NCBI RefSeq assembly: GCF_000407505.1
Contig: NZ_ASWE01000007.1
Span: 1 to 43,324 of the forward strand
Direction: 5' to 3'
DNA length: 43,324 nucleotides
Source of the DNA: Enterococcus phoeniculicola ATCC BAA-412
GTDB taxonomy: Bacteria > Bacillota > Bacilli > Lactobacillales > Enterococcaceae
Made by a program: the position numbers and the translations under genes. Each line of letters opens with the position of its first letter. Position 1 is the stretch's first letter. Below the pieces are notes generated by a model. It worked only from the letters and a program-made list of their open reading frames with translations, was not told the origin of the DNA and did no database searches. This document shows positions 42,484-43,324 of this stretch, piece by piece.

Positions 42484-43276
42484 CAAACAAAAAGAATGGT
42501 TTGTTGAATGCCTCATCGATGGACTCGTTATTTTAGGTTTGTTGTTCATCGTTTCCCCTTGGTTAAAAGATAGTATGATTGGTTGGCAAATTCAACGAAC
42601 AGCGTTCGTTCAACAGAAAATTTTGCCAACCGAATATCCAGTGGAAGAAGCAATCCAAACGCCACAGCTTTCTTCTATTTTCAACAATCGTGCAAAGGCA
42701 ACACAAGAAAGCTATGGGCAGATTTTGATCCCCTCTGTGGGGCTAGAACAGCCGATTCTCGTGGGTATTACTAACGAGAATCTCCTTTTGGGCGGGGTTG
42801 TCATGTATCCAGACCGAACATTGGCAAAGGATAATTTTGTCTTGTTTGGGCACCATTTAGGTATTGATGAGTTATTGTTTGGCAAGCTGCTTGAAGTAAA
42901 GAAGCAGGATCAAATTTTGGTGAGTTATTTGGATGAAGAACGAGTGTATGAGGTAGAGGACATGACCATTGTGGATGAAACCACGATTTCTGTACTGGAG
43001 ACACACGATGAAGCGTTATTGACGCTGATTACGTGCCCGGTGCCACAAAGCACCAAGCAACGACTGGTTATCACTGCCCGACCACTCGAAGAAGACCAGC
43101 AAAAAACGAGTCAAGCAAAACTAAAAGAAACAGAAGACAACCATCTAGTCATCAAACAGCAACAGCAACAAATAACTAAAAAGCTGTGGAAAATGCCACT
43201 CCTGTTCTTTGTTTTGTGTGTACTGGCAGTCTCTCTTGTTCGATGGTTGTTTTATAAAAAGAAAGAACAACACTAA
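42467..43276 (+). CDS. Sortase of the WxL locus
   Basis: 269 residues. Membrane helix near the N-terminus (ECLIDGLVILGLLFIVSPWL) and a second at the C-terminus (MPLLFFVLCVLAVSLVRWLF). The catalytic triad is visible: His129 in FGHHLG, Cys190 in TLITCP and Arg199 in QRLVITAR. The two-helix layout recalls pilus-type (class C) sortases, but I see no clear lid motif, so the class is open. A poly-Gln run (about 227-231) lies in the linker before the second helix. Probable job: anchoring the LPATG protein of the same locus. Overlaps the DUF916 gene by 17 nt. Confidence 0.9.
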   Translation: MKRLSNKQKEWFVECLIDGLVILGLLFIVSPWLKDSMIGWQIQRTAFVQQKILPTEYPVEEAIQTPQLSSIFNNRAKATQESYGQILIPSVGLEQPILVGITNENLLLGGVVMYPDRTLAKDNFVLFGHHLGIDELLFGKLLEVKKQDQILVSYLDEERVYEVEDMTIVDETTISVLETHDEALLTLITCPVPQSTKQRLVITARPLEEDQQKTSQAKLKETEDNHLVIKQQQQQITKKLWKMPLLFFVLCVLAVSLVRWLFYKKKEQH

Positions 43277-43290
43277 AAAGGAGCGAACGA

Positions 43291-43324
43291 ATGGTTGAAG
43301 ATTACTTTGAAGATGTCAGTGTTT
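43291..43324 (+). CDS. Start of a further gene, cut by the window end
   Basis: ATG at 43291 with a good RBS (AAAAAGGAGCG) 14 nt after the sortase stop codon; the visible product starts MVEDYFEDVSV. Too short to identify. Its spacing indicates that it belongs to the WxL/sortase operon. Confidence 0.5.
   Translation, partial: MVEDYFEDVSV

Overview
The window comes from a low-GC Gram-positive coccus of the order Lactobacillales, most likely Enterococcus or a close relative (inference). Four things point there: an arcABCRD-type arginine deiminase operon, an SMK-box (SAM-III) leader in front of metK, a lysine-type MurE, and a complete WxL surface-protein locus. No rRNA, phage, IS or CRISPR sequence is visible.

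Layout. Positions 1-2300 hold 25 tRNA genes on the + strand, none encoding CCA; the right half is an imperfect tandem duplication (Ser-fMet-Asp-...-Gly-Ile-...-Glu twice). An AT-rich gap of about 770 nt follows, with an intrinsic terminator in its middle and a cre-like palindrome just before arcA. Positions 3103-9435 carry the arginine deiminase pathway: arcA, arcB, arcC, a Crp/Fnr regulator, a YfcC-type transporter and an argR with an altered arginine-binding motif. Then come SMK box-metK, a DHA2-type exporter with a tributyrin-esterase-like hydrolase, and a TetR regulator divergent from a heterodimeric ABC exporter with one degenerate ATP site.

Positions 17890-18811 have no large gene but contain a good candidate for an undescribed small system: a 26-codon hydrophobic peptide gene on the minus strand with its own promoter and RBS. 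Its stop codon lies in a perfect 12-bp hairpin that has a U-tract on the opposite strand, where a short convergent RNA may end. On the minus strand follow PAP2 phosphatase, radical-SAM YtqA and the tRNA methyltransferase MnmM (YtqB). A seven-LysM glucosaminidase autolysin, with a sequence matching the WalR box upstream, precedes a T-box (CUC specifier)-leuS unit. MurE (-) diverges from a MurJ/YtgP-like flippase and an RsuA-type pseudouridine synthase.

Positions 31466-43324 form a cell-surface island. An Mga/AtxA-like regulator is followed by a 1628-residue beta-helix protein ending in a WxL domain, a small LPXTG protein, three WxL proteins, a DUF916/DUF3324 WxL-interacting membrane protein, a sortase and the start of a further gene. 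The WxL proteins should bind peptidoglycan and assemble with the DUF916 protein; the sortase probably anchors the LPXTG protein.

A second layer not explained by the genes is a family of degenerate intergenic repeats with a GTCGGGACAGAAGTGTTC-like head. They recur downstream of argR, the ABC exporter, mnmM (on its strand), leuS, rsuA and the last WxL gene, often next to a CATAACT/AGTTATG hairpin. All assignments rest on reading the sequence and on knowledge of the families; no database search was run.
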